Positions 1 to 8,863 are shown, numbered from the stretch's first letter. The stretch is 36,116 nucleotides of DNA from Planktomarina sp. (GCA_017856985.1 JAFMEA010000020.1:1-36116); one strand, 5' to 3'. Notes: a model not told the origin generated them from the letters alone. A program made the numbers and translations.

Positions 1-152
1 ATTTGAGCATTGAGTTCATCAGGACTCAAAAAGTGGACAAATTCGGTATTATTAGCAATCTGATCTGTATTTCCCCCCAACCTCGTTAATGGAGTACAGC
101 CGGCGTTGGTCATTGCTAGCAAAAATAATGACATATGAAGTCGGTATTTCAT
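1..152 (-). CDS. Partial putative lipoprotein, 5' end only
   Basis: An open frame runs from an ATG at 152-150 leftwards off the window edge, giving 50 complete codons with no stop. The protein starts MKYRLHMSLFLLAMTNAGC: a short basic start, a hydrophobic core and a cysteine at residue 19, as in a lipoprotein signal peptide. The lipobox is imperfect because position -3 is Asn instead of Leu/Val/Ile. If processed there, the mature protein would be anchored in a membrane facing the periplasm. A second ATG (134-132) would shorten the signal by six residues. No clear Shine-Dalgarno precedes either start. It lies on the same strand about 100 nt downstream of the reductive-dehalogenase-like gene, so the two could be cotranscribed. 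The family is not recognised from this fragment. Confidence 0.55.
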   Translation of the reverse strand, partial: MKYRLHMSLFLLAMTNAGCTPLTRLGGNTDQIANNTEFVHFLSPDELNAQ

Positions 153-253
153 AAGGGTCGCTTAAACTGCAAATTAGTCAACGGCAAGCAAACCGTGATT
201 GTACTCCGAAATTACTGATGTAAAAAATTGAAGGGTTGGCACTTAAAATCTGG

Positions 254-1396
254 TTATTTTGTCCACCAATTACTTGGCTTGATGCGGCCCTCCCGATAAC
301 GGTCCATCCATAGGGCAACGCGTCGCGCTGGAGATAAGGCAAGTTTTAACCAAATACGTTGTGACCACGTACTAAAATCACGATTAAAAGGGCAAACACG
401 CATACAAATTGCGCAGTCAGTGCTCAAAGTTGCCCAAAACGAGAAGCATTTCTCAGCATCTGATGTCCACTTCCTGACCCCTTTTATAGATGACAGGCCG
501 CCACCTGTCTTTGGGGGGCCGCTAGGAAGTGCTTTGACAGGGCAGGCATCTACGCATTTGGTGCAAATGTCACAAAACTTGGCAACGCCCGGTCTTTTTG
601 GCTTATCAGCCTCTAAGGGCATATCTGTGAATATTTTCGAAAATCGAAGGCGGGGACCAAATTCAGGGGTAATTACCAATTGGTTACGTGCATACTCGCC
701 TAAGCCTGCTTGAATTGCCATTGGAATTACCAAACCTGTGTCGTTCATTGAGGCGACAGCTTGGTAACCTAAGTTCCGAATATAAGCCGCAACTTGCATT
801 ACAATTGTGGCCTCATGGCTATACTCGCGCCCAGTTGCCGCCCCTCCTAAGGCGGAGGGATAAGTTTGCACCAGCTCCTTGTCCATTTGATGCCCCAGGA
901 CTATTACACTGGTGAGCCCATCTGGTAGGCCAAGTTCAACCTCTGACATATCGCGAACGTCAACTCGCTTAGAGTAAAGCCAGCGCTTGTCTAAATGTGT
1001 AATCCCACACAAATCTGAACCAAAAAACTGAGAAATCTTTTTTATCTCTGCTGACGCATCACTCGGGTTCTGGTATTCTACTTTTTCATTAGCAACTGGT
1101 GTATCGTTACTGATTGGTGCTTGAAACCCCTCACGCCGGCCTTTGTTTGCATGGCGATCAGTCATTATATCTGATATTAACCAGCTGGCATTACGCAACG
1201 CAAAATCTTTTTGAGTGAAACCGTCTCCTCTGCGGGGGATAGCCTCCATTCTGTAGCTACCGAAAAAGGCATCTGTTTTATCTGTTCGGACAGTCGGATC
1301 CCAAAAAGCTCTTGTGAAAACGTCATTTTTTTGTGCGAACTGTTTGAATTCGTCTGTTGTTTCTATGCCGGCAGCTGAATCAGTTGGGTCTTGCAT
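254..1396 (-). CDS. Cytosolic reductive-dehalogenase-domain protein (RdhA-like), corrinoid and 2x[4Fe-4S]
   Basis: 380 aa. The C-terminal half carries the RdhA signature: an AGLGEYARNQLVITPEFGPR stretch (residues 230-249), then TDMPLEADKP (257-266), then two ferredoxin-like cysteine sets, C275/C278/C281/C285-Pro and C317/C328/C331/C335-Pro. In characterised RdhA proteins this region binds two [4Fe-4S] clusters next to a base-off cobamide and removes halogen reductively from organohalides. There is no twin-arginine signal and no membrane-anchor partner beside it, so it should be cytosolic. It is also too short to carry the C-terminal flavin/ferredoxin reductase module of the self-sufficient catabolic enzymes such as NpRdhA, so electrons must come from a separate donor. 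Epoxyqueuosine reductase (QueG) shares the architecture but has a different GWIGKNT-type motif, absent here. Upstream the frame is closed by a TAG five codons before the ATG, which fixes the start; the RBS is weak. Family assignment is firm, but substrate and actual dehalogenation are unknown. Confidence 0.8.
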   Translation of the reverse strand: MQDPTDSAAGIETTDEFKQFAQKNDVFTRAFWDPTVRTDKTDAFFGSYRMEAIPRRGDGFTQKDFALRNASWLISDIMTDRHANKGRREGFQAPISNDTPVANEKVEYQNPSDASAEIKKISQFFGSDLCGITHLDKRWLYSKRVDVRDMSEVELGLPDGLTSVIVLGHQMDKELVQTYPSALGGAATGREYSHEATIVMQVAAYIRNLGYQAVASMNDTGLVIPMAIQAGLGEYARNQLVITPEFGPRLRFSKIFTDMPLEADKPKRPGVAKFCDICTKCVDACPVKALPSGPPKTGGGLSSIKGVRKWTSDAEKCFSFWATLSTDCAICMRVCPFNRDFSTWSQRIWLKLALSPARRVALWMDRYREGRIKPSNWWTK

Positions 1397-1504
1397 ATAG
1401 TCATATTGCTAAATCATAAGAGGGATAACAAGCGTCGCAAGCATGGATAAAAAATCTCAGTTTGGTAATAATGCGATTTAAGAATGAAATGAAGGAGTCT
1501 ACTT

Positions 1505-2449
1505 ATGAAAATTGGTTTTATTGGCCTAGGTAATGTTGGTGGTAAGTTGGCTGGTAGTCTAATGCGTAATGGATTGAACGTGAGCGTACATGACTTAAAC
1601 CAAAGCTTTGTTGAAAAGTTTGTCGAGGACGGAGCCAAAGATGGCCATAGTGCGCAGAATTTAATGCAAACTTGCGATGTTGTGATTACCTGTCTTCCCA
1701 CCCCGGAGGCATCAGGTCTGGTGGTAAAAGAGATGCTGCCATTTGTGGCTGTAGGTAAAATTTGGTTGGAAATGTCGACGACTGATGCGAAGGAAGTCAA
1801 AAATCTTGCTGAATTAATAGTAGCGGCAGGTGGTGAGGCTGTGGATTGCCCCGTATCGGGCGGCTGTCATCGTGCTGATACGGGAAACATTTCAATCTAC
1901 GCAGGTTGCGTGCGCGAAACTTTTGAAAAGGTTTTACCAATACTTTCCCATATGGGGCGGCGTATTTTGCATGTAGGTGATGTGGGCACAGCGAGTCTGC
2001 TAAAGGTAATGACTAACTATCTAGCTACAGCAAATTTAATTACTATCTGTGAGGCTTTGACCGTAATGAAAGCGGCCGGACTAGATATGGGTATGACCTA
2101 CGAAGCTATTGCGATGTCGTCTGGTACGTCATTCGTTCATGAAACTGAAAGCCAATTAATTTTATCTGGATCTCGAGATGTAAACTTCACAATGGATCTG
2201 GTGCAAAAAGATATCGGGCTTTTTCAAAAAATAGCTGACGAACACAAAGTTCCATTGGAAGTATCACCATTGATTATTGATATTATTTCAGATGGACAAA
2301 AACGTTATGGGTCCCGTGCGCAGTCTGATCGAATTATAGAGAGGCTGGAAGACACTACTGGTTTGAAAATCCTTGCTAAAGGGTTTCCTTCAGAATTAAT
2401 TGATGGAGAGCCAGAGGAACGTGGAAAAGAAGTAATTGTTCGGCAGTGA
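1505..2449 (+). CDS. NAD-binding beta-hydroxyacid dehydrogenase (3-hydroxyisobutyrate dehydrogenase family)
   Basis: 314 aa. The N-terminal Rossmann fold opens with GLGNVG at residues 7-12. The substrate-binding DCPVSGG is at 114-120, and the catalytic Lys of the family is K167 with N171 in GTASLLKVMTNYL. The C-terminal all-helical domain follows to about residue 295. The family oxidises beta-hydroxy acids (3-hydroxyisobutyrate, tartronate semialdehyde, D-glycerate, 6-phosphogluconate-like substrates) with NAD(P)+ in the cytosol. The exact substrate cannot be told from motifs. A strong AAGGAG Shine-Dalgarno precedes the ATG. It is divergent from the RdhA-like gene across 108 bp, which must hold both promoters. 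The last ~20 residues are Glu-rich and extend past the usual fold. Family high confidence, substrate open. Confidence 0.85.
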   Translation: MKIGFIGLGNVGGKLAGSLMRNGLNVSVHDLNQSFVEKFVEDGAKDGHSAQNLMQTCDVVITCLPTPEASGLVVKEMLPFVAVGKIWLEMSTTDAKEVKNLAELIVAAGGEAVDCPVSGGCHRADTGNISIYAGCVRETFEKVLPILSHMGRRILHVGDVGTASLLKVMTNYLATANLITICEALTVMKAAGLDMGMTYEAIAMSSGTSFVHETESQLILSGSRDVNFTMDLVQKDIGLFQKIADEHKVPLEVSPLIIDIISDGQKRYGSRAQSDRIIERLEDTTGLKILAKGFPSELIDGEPEERGKEVIVRQ

Positions 2450-2549
2450 CAACTAATTCTACTTTTATTCAAAAAGGTTAAGGGCAGAGTGGTTGTTAGT
2501 CGTTTATTAACGCACTTGTAAGATTAAGGTTTAATGGGAGTCTTAAGTT

Positions 2550-2705
2550 ATAACCAAACTACTGGTGCTATCCACACGTCAGTTCTTTACATTTTCCACA
2601 ATGGGTTGGTCCTGGCGAATGGGCTCAAAAATTGGCGCAGGCGCTTTAATTTCACCAGCTCAGGCTAAATCCATGACTGATGCCTCTGCGTTTGGTCCTA
2701 TATAA
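2550..2705 (+). other. Possible small ORF or gene remnant (51 codons, no normal start codon)
   Basis: A frame open from 2547 encodes about 51 residues (…LLVLSTRQFFTFSTMGWSWR…) ending in TAA at 2703-2705. The stop is followed at once by an intrinsic-terminator-like hairpin. A GGGAG at 2536-2540 sits 9 nt before an ATA codon (2550), where an ATG would be expected. GTG at 2565 and ATG at 2601 are in frame but have no Shine-Dalgarno. This looks either like a small gene with an ATA start or like one whose ATG has mutated. I do not recognise the peptide. The rest of the 362-nt gap (2450-2811) shows no other gene. Confidence 0.25.
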
Positions 2706-2732
2706 AGGCTTGGTCAAAAAGCCTATTTTTTT
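2706..2732 (+). terminator. Rho-independent terminator
   Basis: Stem AGGCTT (2706-2711) pairs with AAGCCT (2719-2724) around a 7-nt loop, followed by A and seven T. It starts directly after the stop of the possible small ORF and about 250 nt after the beta-hydroxyacid dehydrogenase. It would insulate the glutamate dehydrogenase gene from upstream transcription. Confidence 0.6.
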
Positions 2733-2811
2733 ATCGTTATTTACTAGTTCTCTTTTGTCCAAAATGGCCTAAGGTAAATAGATAAGGCAAATCTTTATAG
2801 GGAGTATCTAC

Positions 2812-4248
2812 ATGCAATCGCACTCATCTTCTGAACCTAGCTTCCGGGATAGCGTTGATATAATGTTTAATCGTGCCGTTGCTCTTTTGGATATGCCTCC
2901 GGGCCTCGCAGAGAAAATCCGAGTTTGCAATGCCACTTACACGGTGAGATTTGGTGTTCGCCTTAGAGGTGAGATTAAAACTTTTACTGGCTATCGCGCC
3001 GTACATTCCGAACATGTGGAACCCGTAAAAGGTGGGATTCGTTATTCCTTGGGGGTGAACCAAGATGAAGTAGAAGCTCTTGCGGCTCTGATGACATATA
3101 AATGTGCTTTAGTGGATGCGCCTTATGGTGGCTCAAAGGGTGGATTATGCATCGATCCTTTAGCATATGATGAGCATGAACTCGAACAAATTACACGTCG
3201 GTTTGCCTACGAATTGATAAAACGTGATCTTATTCATCCTTCACAAAATGTTCCCGCTCCAGATATGGGAACTGGAGAACGTGAAATGGCTTGGATTGCC
3301 GACCAGTACCAAAGAATGAATACGACAGATATTAATGCACGAGCCTGTGTGACTGGTAAGCCCGTGATTGGTGGAGGTATTCAAGGCAGGACTGAGGCAA
3401 CTGGCCGCGGTGTTCAGTATGCTTTACGAGAGTTTTTTAGACACCCTGAAGACATAAAGGCGGCTGGCTTGTCTGGTGGTTTAGATGGCAAAGCTATAAT
3501 TCTCCAAGGTTTAGGTAATGTGGGTTATCATGCCGCAAAGTTCTTAAGTGAGGAAGATGGGGCTCGCATCACTGCAGTTATTGAACGAGATGGCGCGGTG
3601 AGTAATTCCGAGGGATTGGACATAGAGGCTCTTAAAGCCTGGATTGGAGAGAATGGTGGGGTAAAAGACTTCCCGGGCGCAAGTTATACCACAGATGGCG
3701 CATCAATCTTAGAGGCTGCCTGTGATATTTTAATTCCCGCAGCGCTCGAAGGGGTAATCCACCGCGAAAATGCTGGTGGTGTAAAAGCTAGGCTGATTGT
3801 AGAGGCCGCAAACGGACCCGTCACGGCAGGTGCTGATTTAATTCTACGCGAAAAAGGTGTGGTTATTATTCCAGACATGTACGCAAACGCTGGAGGCGTA
3901 ACGGTGTCATATTTTGAATGGGTAAAGAATTTAAGTCACATTCGTTTTGGAAGAATGGAACGTCGTCGTGAGGAGTCACGAAATCAACTTATTGTTGAGG
4001 AGTTAGAGCGGCTCAGCTTATCATCTGATACTGGTTGGCAGCTGACCCCAGATTTTAAGATGAAATATCTCAAAGGAGCGACTGAACTTGAATTGGTCCG
4101 TTCTGGTCTCGATGATACCATGCGTGGTGCGTATAATGACATGGCTGAAGTTTGGCGTAGCCGAAGTGATGTTCCAGATATGCGGACAGCGGCGTATCTT
4201 GTTAGTGTTGGCAAAGTAGCGGGAGCGTATACCGCTAAAGGACTTTAA
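2812..4248 (+). CDS. Glu/Leu/Phe/Val dehydrogenase family protein, probable glutamate dehydrogenase
   Basis: 478 aa, the length of hexameric alphaproteobacterial glutamate dehydrogenases with a C-terminal extension. The dimerisation/substrate domain contains PVKGGIRY (K73), MTYKCAL (K97) and PYGGSKGG with the catalytic Lys K109. The dinucleotide-binding domain contains GLGNVG near residue 235, and a Rossmann-end glycine cluster follows (DMYANAGGVTVSYFEW). The enzyme interconverts L-glutamate and 2-oxoglutarate plus ammonia with NAD(P). Coenzyme preference cannot be read safely. The start has a GGGAG Shine-Dalgarno 8 nt upstream. Its position 105 nt before soxB fits a catabolic role handling amino nitrogen, though a separate promoter for soxB is possible. 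Leucine or other amino-acid specificity is the alternative, less likely given length and context. Confidence 0.88.
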   Translation: MQSHSSSEPSFRDSVDIMFNRAVALLDMPPGLAEKIRVCNATYTVRFGVRLRGEIKTFTGYRAVHSEHVEPVKGGIRYSLGVNQDEVEALAALMTYKCALVDAPYGGSKGGLCIDPLAYDEHELEQITRRFAYELIKRDLIHPSQNVPAPDMGTGEREMAWIADQYQRMNTTDINARACVTGKPVIGGGIQGRTEATGRGVQYALREFFRHPEDIKAAGLSGGLDGKAIILQGLGNVGYHAAKFLSEEDGARITAVIERDGAVSNSEGLDIEALKAWIGENGGVKDFPGASYTTDGASILEAACDILIPAALEGVIHRENAGGVKARLIVEAANGPVTAGADLILREKGVVIIPDMYANAGGVTVSYFEWVKNLSHIRFGRMERRREESRNQLIVEELERLSLSSDTGWQLTPDFKMKYLKGATELELVRSGLDDTMRGAYNDMAEVWRSRSDVPDMRTAAYLVSVGKVAGAYTAKGL

Positions 4249-4353
4249 TACAGTTTTAAACAAGCCATACTTTTGCTAAAGTAACATAAACCTTGCCAAA
4301 CAGTTATTATTTTTATTGAGTGGACTGTACGCTATTTAAATAGGAAACCAGCG

Positions 4354-5607
4354 ATGCGATTCTCGGGTCTAAAAATTCTGACTGAAGGGCTAAAAGGTAA
4401 TAGCGGTTGGGGCGCCCATTGGCGCGATCCTGAACCAGCTCAGGAATATGATATTATCATTATTGGTGGCGGTGGCCATGGTCTTTCAACAGCGTATTAC
4501 TTAGCCAAAGAACATGGGCTAAAAAATATAGCTGTGTTGGAAAAGGGCCATATTGGTGGTGGCAACATCGGACGGAATACAACGATAATTAGGGCTGATT
4601 ATTTTCTACCTGGAAATTCAGAGTTTTATTCTCATTCTCTCAAATTGTGGGAAGGCCTAGAAGCCGATCTGAATTACAATGTTATGCATTCACAACGTGG
4701 TAAAATTTCCTTGTTTCATAGTGATGGCCAGCGAGACGCTATGATACGTCGTGGAAATTCGATGCGAAACCAGGGTGATGATGCAGAGCTGCTAAGTGTT
4801 AAACAACTACGTAAAATGCTGCCTTATCTGGATTATGAACAAGGGAGGTTCCCAATATATGGCGGACTATTACAGCGACGTGCTGGAACGGCACGCCATG
4901 ATGCAGTCGCTTGGGGGTATGCCCGAGGCGCTGATCAACGTGGGGTAGATTTGATACAAAATTGTGAAGTGACTGGGATCGAGATTTCTGGTGGAGTGGT
5001 ACAGGGCGTACAAACTTCACGTGGACCTATCCGTGCCAAAAAGGTGGGTATAGTGGTAGCTGGCAGAAGCAGCCAATTAGCTGCTATGGCTGGTATGCGA
5101 CTGCCCATCGAAAGCCATGTGTTGCAAGCTTTTGTTACTGAAGGCGTGAAGCCCTGCATCGATCATGTTGTCAGTTTTGGTATGGGTCATTTTTATATTA
5201 GCCAATCTGATAAAGGGGGGCTAGTTTTTGGAGGTGATTTAGACATGTATGCGAGCTACGCTGCACGTGGCAACCTTCCAATGGTTGAGCATGTTGCGGA
5301 GGCAGGCATGACCTTGATGCCGATGCTTGGAAAAGCTCGAATGTTGCGCAGTTGGGGTGGCATTATGGATATGACCCCGGATGGGTCACCCATTATTGAT
5401 AAAACCCATATTGAAGGATTATTCCTTAACGCTGGCTGGTGTTATGGCGGTTTTAAGGCAGTTCCTGCATCTGGAAATTGTTTCGCGCATTTGATGGCGA
5501 CTGGAAAGCCCCATGTGGCGGCCCAGGGCTTTCCAATGGATCGATTTAGAACTGGCTGTGGGTTGATTGATGAAGAAGGCACTGGCTCGCAACATAACCT
5601 ACATTAG
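4354..5607 (+). CDS. soxB: Sarcosine oxidase subunit beta
   Basis: 417 aa. FAD-binding Rossmann motif GGGGHG at residues 38-43 in a DAO-type fold, then RNTTIIRADYFLPGN, typical of SoxB. The motif TARHDAVAWG at 179-188 includes the His (H182) that corresponds to the residue binding FMN covalently in heterotetrameric sarcosine oxidase. The GWCYGGFKAVPASG stretch near the C-terminus is also characteristic. The subunit houses the sarcosine oxidation site: sarcosine goes to glycine and a methylene group delivered to tetrahydrofolate, with H2O2 produced. AGGA sits 8-10 nt before the ATG. It is the first gene of soxBDAG, and the order is the standard one. Confidence 0.95.
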   Translation: MRFSGLKILTEGLKGNSGWGAHWRDPEPAQEYDIIIIGGGGHGLSTAYYLAKEHGLKNIAVLEKGHIGGGNIGRNTTIIRADYFLPGNSEFYSHSLKLWEGLEADLNYNVMHSQRGKISLFHSDGQRDAMIRRGNSMRNQGDDAELLSVKQLRKMLPYLDYEQGRFPIYGGLLQRRAGTARHDAVAWGYARGADQRGVDLIQNCEVTGIEISGGVVQGVQTSRGPIRAKKVGIVVAGRSSQLAAMAGMRLPIESHVLQAFVTEGVKPCIDHVVSFGMGHFYISQSDKGGLVFGGDLDMYASYAARGNLPMVEHVAEAGMTLMPMLGKARMLRSWGGIMDMTPDGSPIIDKTHIEGLFLNAGWCYGGFKAVPASGNCFAHLMATGKPHVAAQGFPMDRFRTGCGLIDEEGTGSQHNLH

Positions 5608-5616
5608 GAGGTGGGT

Positions 5617-5658
5617 GTGACTTTTATTAATTTGAATTTTGATTATGCAGGAAGCTAG
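5617..5658 (+). other. Possible 13-residue leader ORF with strong RBS between soxB and soxD
   Basis: A near-consensus AGGAGG (5606-5611) overlaps the soxB stop but has no annotated gene to serve. It lies 5 nt before a GTG that opens 13 sense codons ending in TAG at 5656-5658, 11 nt before the soxD ATG (5670). Read-through could couple soxD translation to soxB. It may equally be chance. Confidence 0.2.
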
Positions 5659-5669
5659 GGTATGATTTT

Positions 5670-5933
5670 ATGCGTATAGAATGTCCGCTTTGCGGTTCGC
5701 GTGATCGTCGCGAGTTTTACTATCAAGGTCATGCCACGGCGTTGGATAGGCCAAAACCTGAAGCAACTCCAGAAATTTGGGACGATTACCTTCATAACCG
5801 TGAGAATTTGGCTGGAATAACTGAAGATTTGTGGCACCATGAACATGGTTGTGGTGCCTGGCTGGTGGTAAAGCGTAACACCATTTCGCATGAGATTTTA
5901 TCTGTATGGTTGGCCAAGGAGAATGGGCTATGA
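5670..5933 (+). CDS. soxD: Sarcosine oxidase subunit delta
   Basis: 87 aa, normal size for the family. It starts MRIECPLCGSRD with C5 and C8, and has H59 and C61 in LWHHEHGCGAWLVV. These match the zinc ligands of the small delta subunit, a structural component of the soluble heterotetrameric enzyme. The alternative upstream ATG at 5662 is out of frame. A modest AGGG lies about 9 nt before the start. The stop overlaps the soxA start as ATGA, indicating translational coupling. Confidence 0.93.
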   Translation: MRIECPLCGSRDRREFYYQGHATALDRPKPEATPEIWDDYLHNRENLAGITEDLWHHEHGCGAWLVVKRNTISHEILSVWLAKENGL

Positions 5934-8863
5934 GATTACCGGATAAGGGGCTTGTCGATCGAGACCATGTTCTGAACTTCCAGTTCAATGGCCGGTCTTT
6001 GAAAGGTTTTTCTGGTGATACTCTTGCAAGTGCTTTGTTGGCCAATGACGAAATTCTTGTAGGACGGTCTTTCAAATATCACCGGCCGCGCGGTATAATG
6101 ACATCTGGCTCCGAGGAACCAAATGCATTAGTGACAGTGTCTCGCGGTCAATCAAATGAGCCCAATACAAGAGCAACAGTTCAACTGCTGTACGAGGGAT
6201 TGGTTGCTCAGCCCCAAAATGCATGGCCGTCACTCAAGTTTGATGCACTCGGCATTAATGACTATCTGTCTAACTTTCTGGCAGCTGGGTTTTATTATAA
6301 GACATTCATGTGGCCGCCGCCTTTCTGGGAATGGCTGTATGAGCCTTTAATTCGCCGCGCGGCGGGTTTGGGAACCTTGGATATGGCCTATGATCATGAT
6401 TTATATGAGAAAGCTTATGCTCATTGTGACGTTCTAATAATTGGAGCTGGTCCGTCAGGTTTAATGGCGGCACTTACCGTTGCCCGCGCGGGAGTGGATG
6501 TAATTTTGGTGGATGAAAATAATCTTCTAGGAGGACGTCTACTTTCGGAAGTTGAAGAGATCGACAATGTTCCAGGGCATATTTGGGCAGCGGATGTAAC
6601 GGCAGAGCTGGAGGGACTTTCAAACGTAACAATAATGACTAATACAGCTGTAACTGGAGCTTATGATCAGGGAACTTACGGTGCCTTGGAGCGTGTGGGT
6701 CACCATCTTAGTGTCTTACCTGAAGGTCTGCCCCTTGAAACCTTTTGGCGAATATCGGCTAGACGAACTATACTCTGTGCGGGTGCACTAGAGCGCCAAA
6801 TAGCTTTTCCGAACAATGACAGGCCTGGAATAATGACTGCAAGTGGAATGCGCAGTTATCTTAATCAGTATGGTGTGAGTGCTGGCAAAAAAGTGGCGAT
6901 TTTTGGTAATAACTCGGATGCGCATCGCACTGCCCGTGATTTTGCTAATTCGGGTGTGGAAGTAGTGGCTATGATCGATAGCCGACCTGGTGTGTCTAAA
7001 ACAGCAAATTATCCAATTTATTCTGGAGCTAGGGTGGTTGGTACCTCTGGGCGTTTGGGTCTGCGTAAAATTATTATCGAGCACGACGGCAAAACTAAAG
7101 CGTTGGAATGTGATGCCTTAGGCGTATCTGGTGGTTGGAACCCGACAGTACATCTTACATGTCACATGAATGGCCGGCCCGTTTGGGATCCTAAACTCGC
7201 AAGTTTTTTGCCAAAAGAAGGAGCGATTCCTGGCATGATGGTTGCTGGGTCTGCCGCAGGAACAATGGATACTGATGGCGTATTGGCTGAGGGCTACGAG
7301 GTGGCACGTATAACAGTAAAAGATCTGGGAAAACTTGCACCCAATATTAACCTACCAAAATCTGATAATAGCCCCTACGAGATTACACCATTTTGGGATG
7401 TTGGAGGGGCGGGTCGTGCATGGTTGGATTTCCAAAATGATGTCACTACCAAGGATATTAAACAAGCGGCTCAAGAAAATTTTCGCTCTGTTGAACACAT
7501 GAAGCGTTACACAACTCAGGGTATGGCAACAGATCAGGGTAAAAATTCAAATGTGGCCGCGCTTGCCGTATTGGCTGATGCTACGGGTCGCGGTATTCCT
7601 GAAACAGGTACAACAACCTTCCGACCGCCTTACGTACCTATAGCCATGGGGGCACTTGGTGCTGGAGGAAGTGGTAAAGGTTTTGCACCAGAACGTTTTC
7701 TAAGCAGCCATATGGCGACAGAAGAACTGGGTGCCCCAATGATTGAGGCTGGGCTCTGGTACCGCCCCAGTTACTTCCCTCAAATTGGCGAAACACACTG
7801 GCGTCAATCCTGTGATCGTGAAGTTGAGATGGTACGTTCTAAGGTCGGGGTCTGTGACGTATCTACTTTGGGAAAGATTGATATCCAAGGCAAAGATGCT
7901 GCTGAATTTTTGGATCTATTATACATTAATTCCTTTGCTAGTCTAAAGGTGGGACGGGTCCGTTATGGGCTCATGTTGCGTGAGGATGGTCACGTAATGG
8001 ATGACGGTACGTGCGCACGCCTAGACGACAACCATTATCTGATGACTACAACTACTGCGGCCGCGGGTCAGGTAATGCGGCACATGGATTTTGTTCATCA
8101 AGTGTTAAGACCAGATCTAGATCTGACTTTCGTTTCTGTCACCGAGCAATGGGCACAATTTGCTGTAGCGGGTCCTAACTCACGAGAGGCTCTAAACAGT
8201 ATACTTGTTAATAATATCAACGACGAAACATTGCCTTATATGGGTTGTAACGAAGTACAAATAGGGGATGTTACTGGTCGTTTGTTCAGGATTTCTTTTT
8301 CTGGTGAACACGCCTATGAGCTTGCCGTCCCTTCGCGATTTGGTGACAGCCTGTTCCGCCTGTTGTTGGAGAAAACGCAGAAATTGGGTGGCGGACCTTA
8401 CGGGATGGAGGCACTAAACACGCTACGGATAGAAAAAGGTTTTATTACTCACGCTGAAATTCACGGGCGGACTACAGCGTTCGATATTGGAATGATGCGA
8501 ATGATTTCGGAAAAAAAGGATTGCATAGGTAAAGTAATGGCAGCTCGTCCAGGCATGGTGGGTGAACACCGTGAACAACTCGTAGGCCTACGTCCGGTGG
8601 ATCCTGTGAAAGAGATTGTTTCTGGCGCACATCTCTTCGAAATTGATGATATTTCTGAACGAAAAAATGACCAGGGTTATGTTACCTCCATGTGCTATTC
8701 ACCCTCTACAAAAAGCGTTATAGCGCAGGCATTTCTACGTAATGGGCGCGCGCGGATTGGTAGCAAAGTGAAAATGGTAGATCATTTAAATGGAGTTGAG
8801 ACAATTTGTGAGGTCTGTAATTTAGTTTTTTTTGACCCAGATGGAGGCCGGTTGCGTGGTTGA
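5930..8863 (+). CDS. soxA: Sarcosine oxidase subunit alpha
   Basis: 977 aa from the ATG at 5930; an in-frame ATG at 5906 exists, but AAGGAG at 5916-5921 lies 8 nt before 5930 and the ATGA overlap with soxD supports 5930. Domains in order: an N-terminal ferredoxin-fold/2Fe-2S-like region without cluster cysteines (GDTLASALLAND; RSFKYHRPRG), then a Rossmann dinucleotide-binding domain with DVLIIGAGPSGLMAAL near residue 167, then a C-terminal aminomethyltransferase (GcvT-like) half from about residue 590 with the folate-binding fold. In the complex it binds NAD+ and tetrahydrofolate and receives the one-carbon unit channelled from SoxB to give 5,10-methylene-THF. Length and domain order are normal. 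Confidence 0.95.
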   Translation: MRLPDKGLVDRDHVLNFQFNGRSLKGFSGDTLASALLANDEILVGRSFKYHRPRGIMTSGSEEPNALVTVSRGQSNEPNTRATVQLLYEGLVAQPQNAWPSLKFDALGINDYLSNFLAAGFYYKTFMWPPPFWEWLYEPLIRRAAGLGTLDMAYDHDLYEKAYAHCDVLIIGAGPSGLMAALTVARAGVDVILVDENNLLGGRLLSEVEEIDNVPGHIWAADVTAELEGLSNVTIMTNTAVTGAYDQGTYGALERVGHHLSVLPEGLPLETFWRISARRTILCAGALERQIAFPNNDRPGIMTASGMRSYLNQYGVSAGKKVAIFGNNSDAHRTARDFANSGVEVVAMIDSRPGVSKTANYPIYSGARVVGTSGRLGLRKIIIEHDGKTKALECDALGVSGGWNPTVHLTCHMNGRPVWDPKLASFLPKEGAIPGMMVAGSAAGTMDTDGVLAEGYEVARITVKDLGKLAPNINLPKSDNSPYEITPFWDVGGAGRAWLDFQNDVTTKDIKQAAQENFRSVEHMKRYTTQGMATDQGKNSNVAALAVLADATGRGIPETGTTTFRPPYVPIAMGALGAGGSGKGFAPERFLSSHMATEELGAPMIEAGLWYRPSYFPQIGETHWRQSCDREVEMVRSKVGVCDVSTLGKIDIQGKDAAEFLDLLYINSFASLKVGRVRYGLMLREDGHVMDDGTCARLDDNHYLMTTTTAAAGQVMRHMDFVHQVLRPDLDLTFVSVTEQWAQFAVAGPNSREALNSILVNNINDETLPYMGCNEVQIGDVTGRLFRISFSGEHAYELAVPSRFGDSLFRLLLEKTQKLGGGPYGMEALNTLRIEKGFITHAEIHGRTTAFDIGMMRMISEKKDCIGKVMAARPGMVGEHREQLVGLRPVDPVKEIVSGAHLFEIDDISERKNDQGYVTSMCYSPSTKSVIAQAFLRNGRARIGSKVKMVDHLNGVETICEVCNLVFFDPDGGRLRG

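Noticed and set aside
254-1396. Epoxyqueuosine reductase (QueG)
   Set aside because: Shares the B12/2x[4Fe-4S] layout and length, but the GLGEYARNQLVITPEFGPR and TDMPLEADKP motifs are those of reductive dehalogenases, and the QueG GWIGKNT-type motif is missing.
1414-1800. 128-codon minus-strand ORF covering the RdhA/dehydrogenase intergenic region
   Set aside because: Shadow of the dehydrogenase gene; no RBS and low-quality composition.
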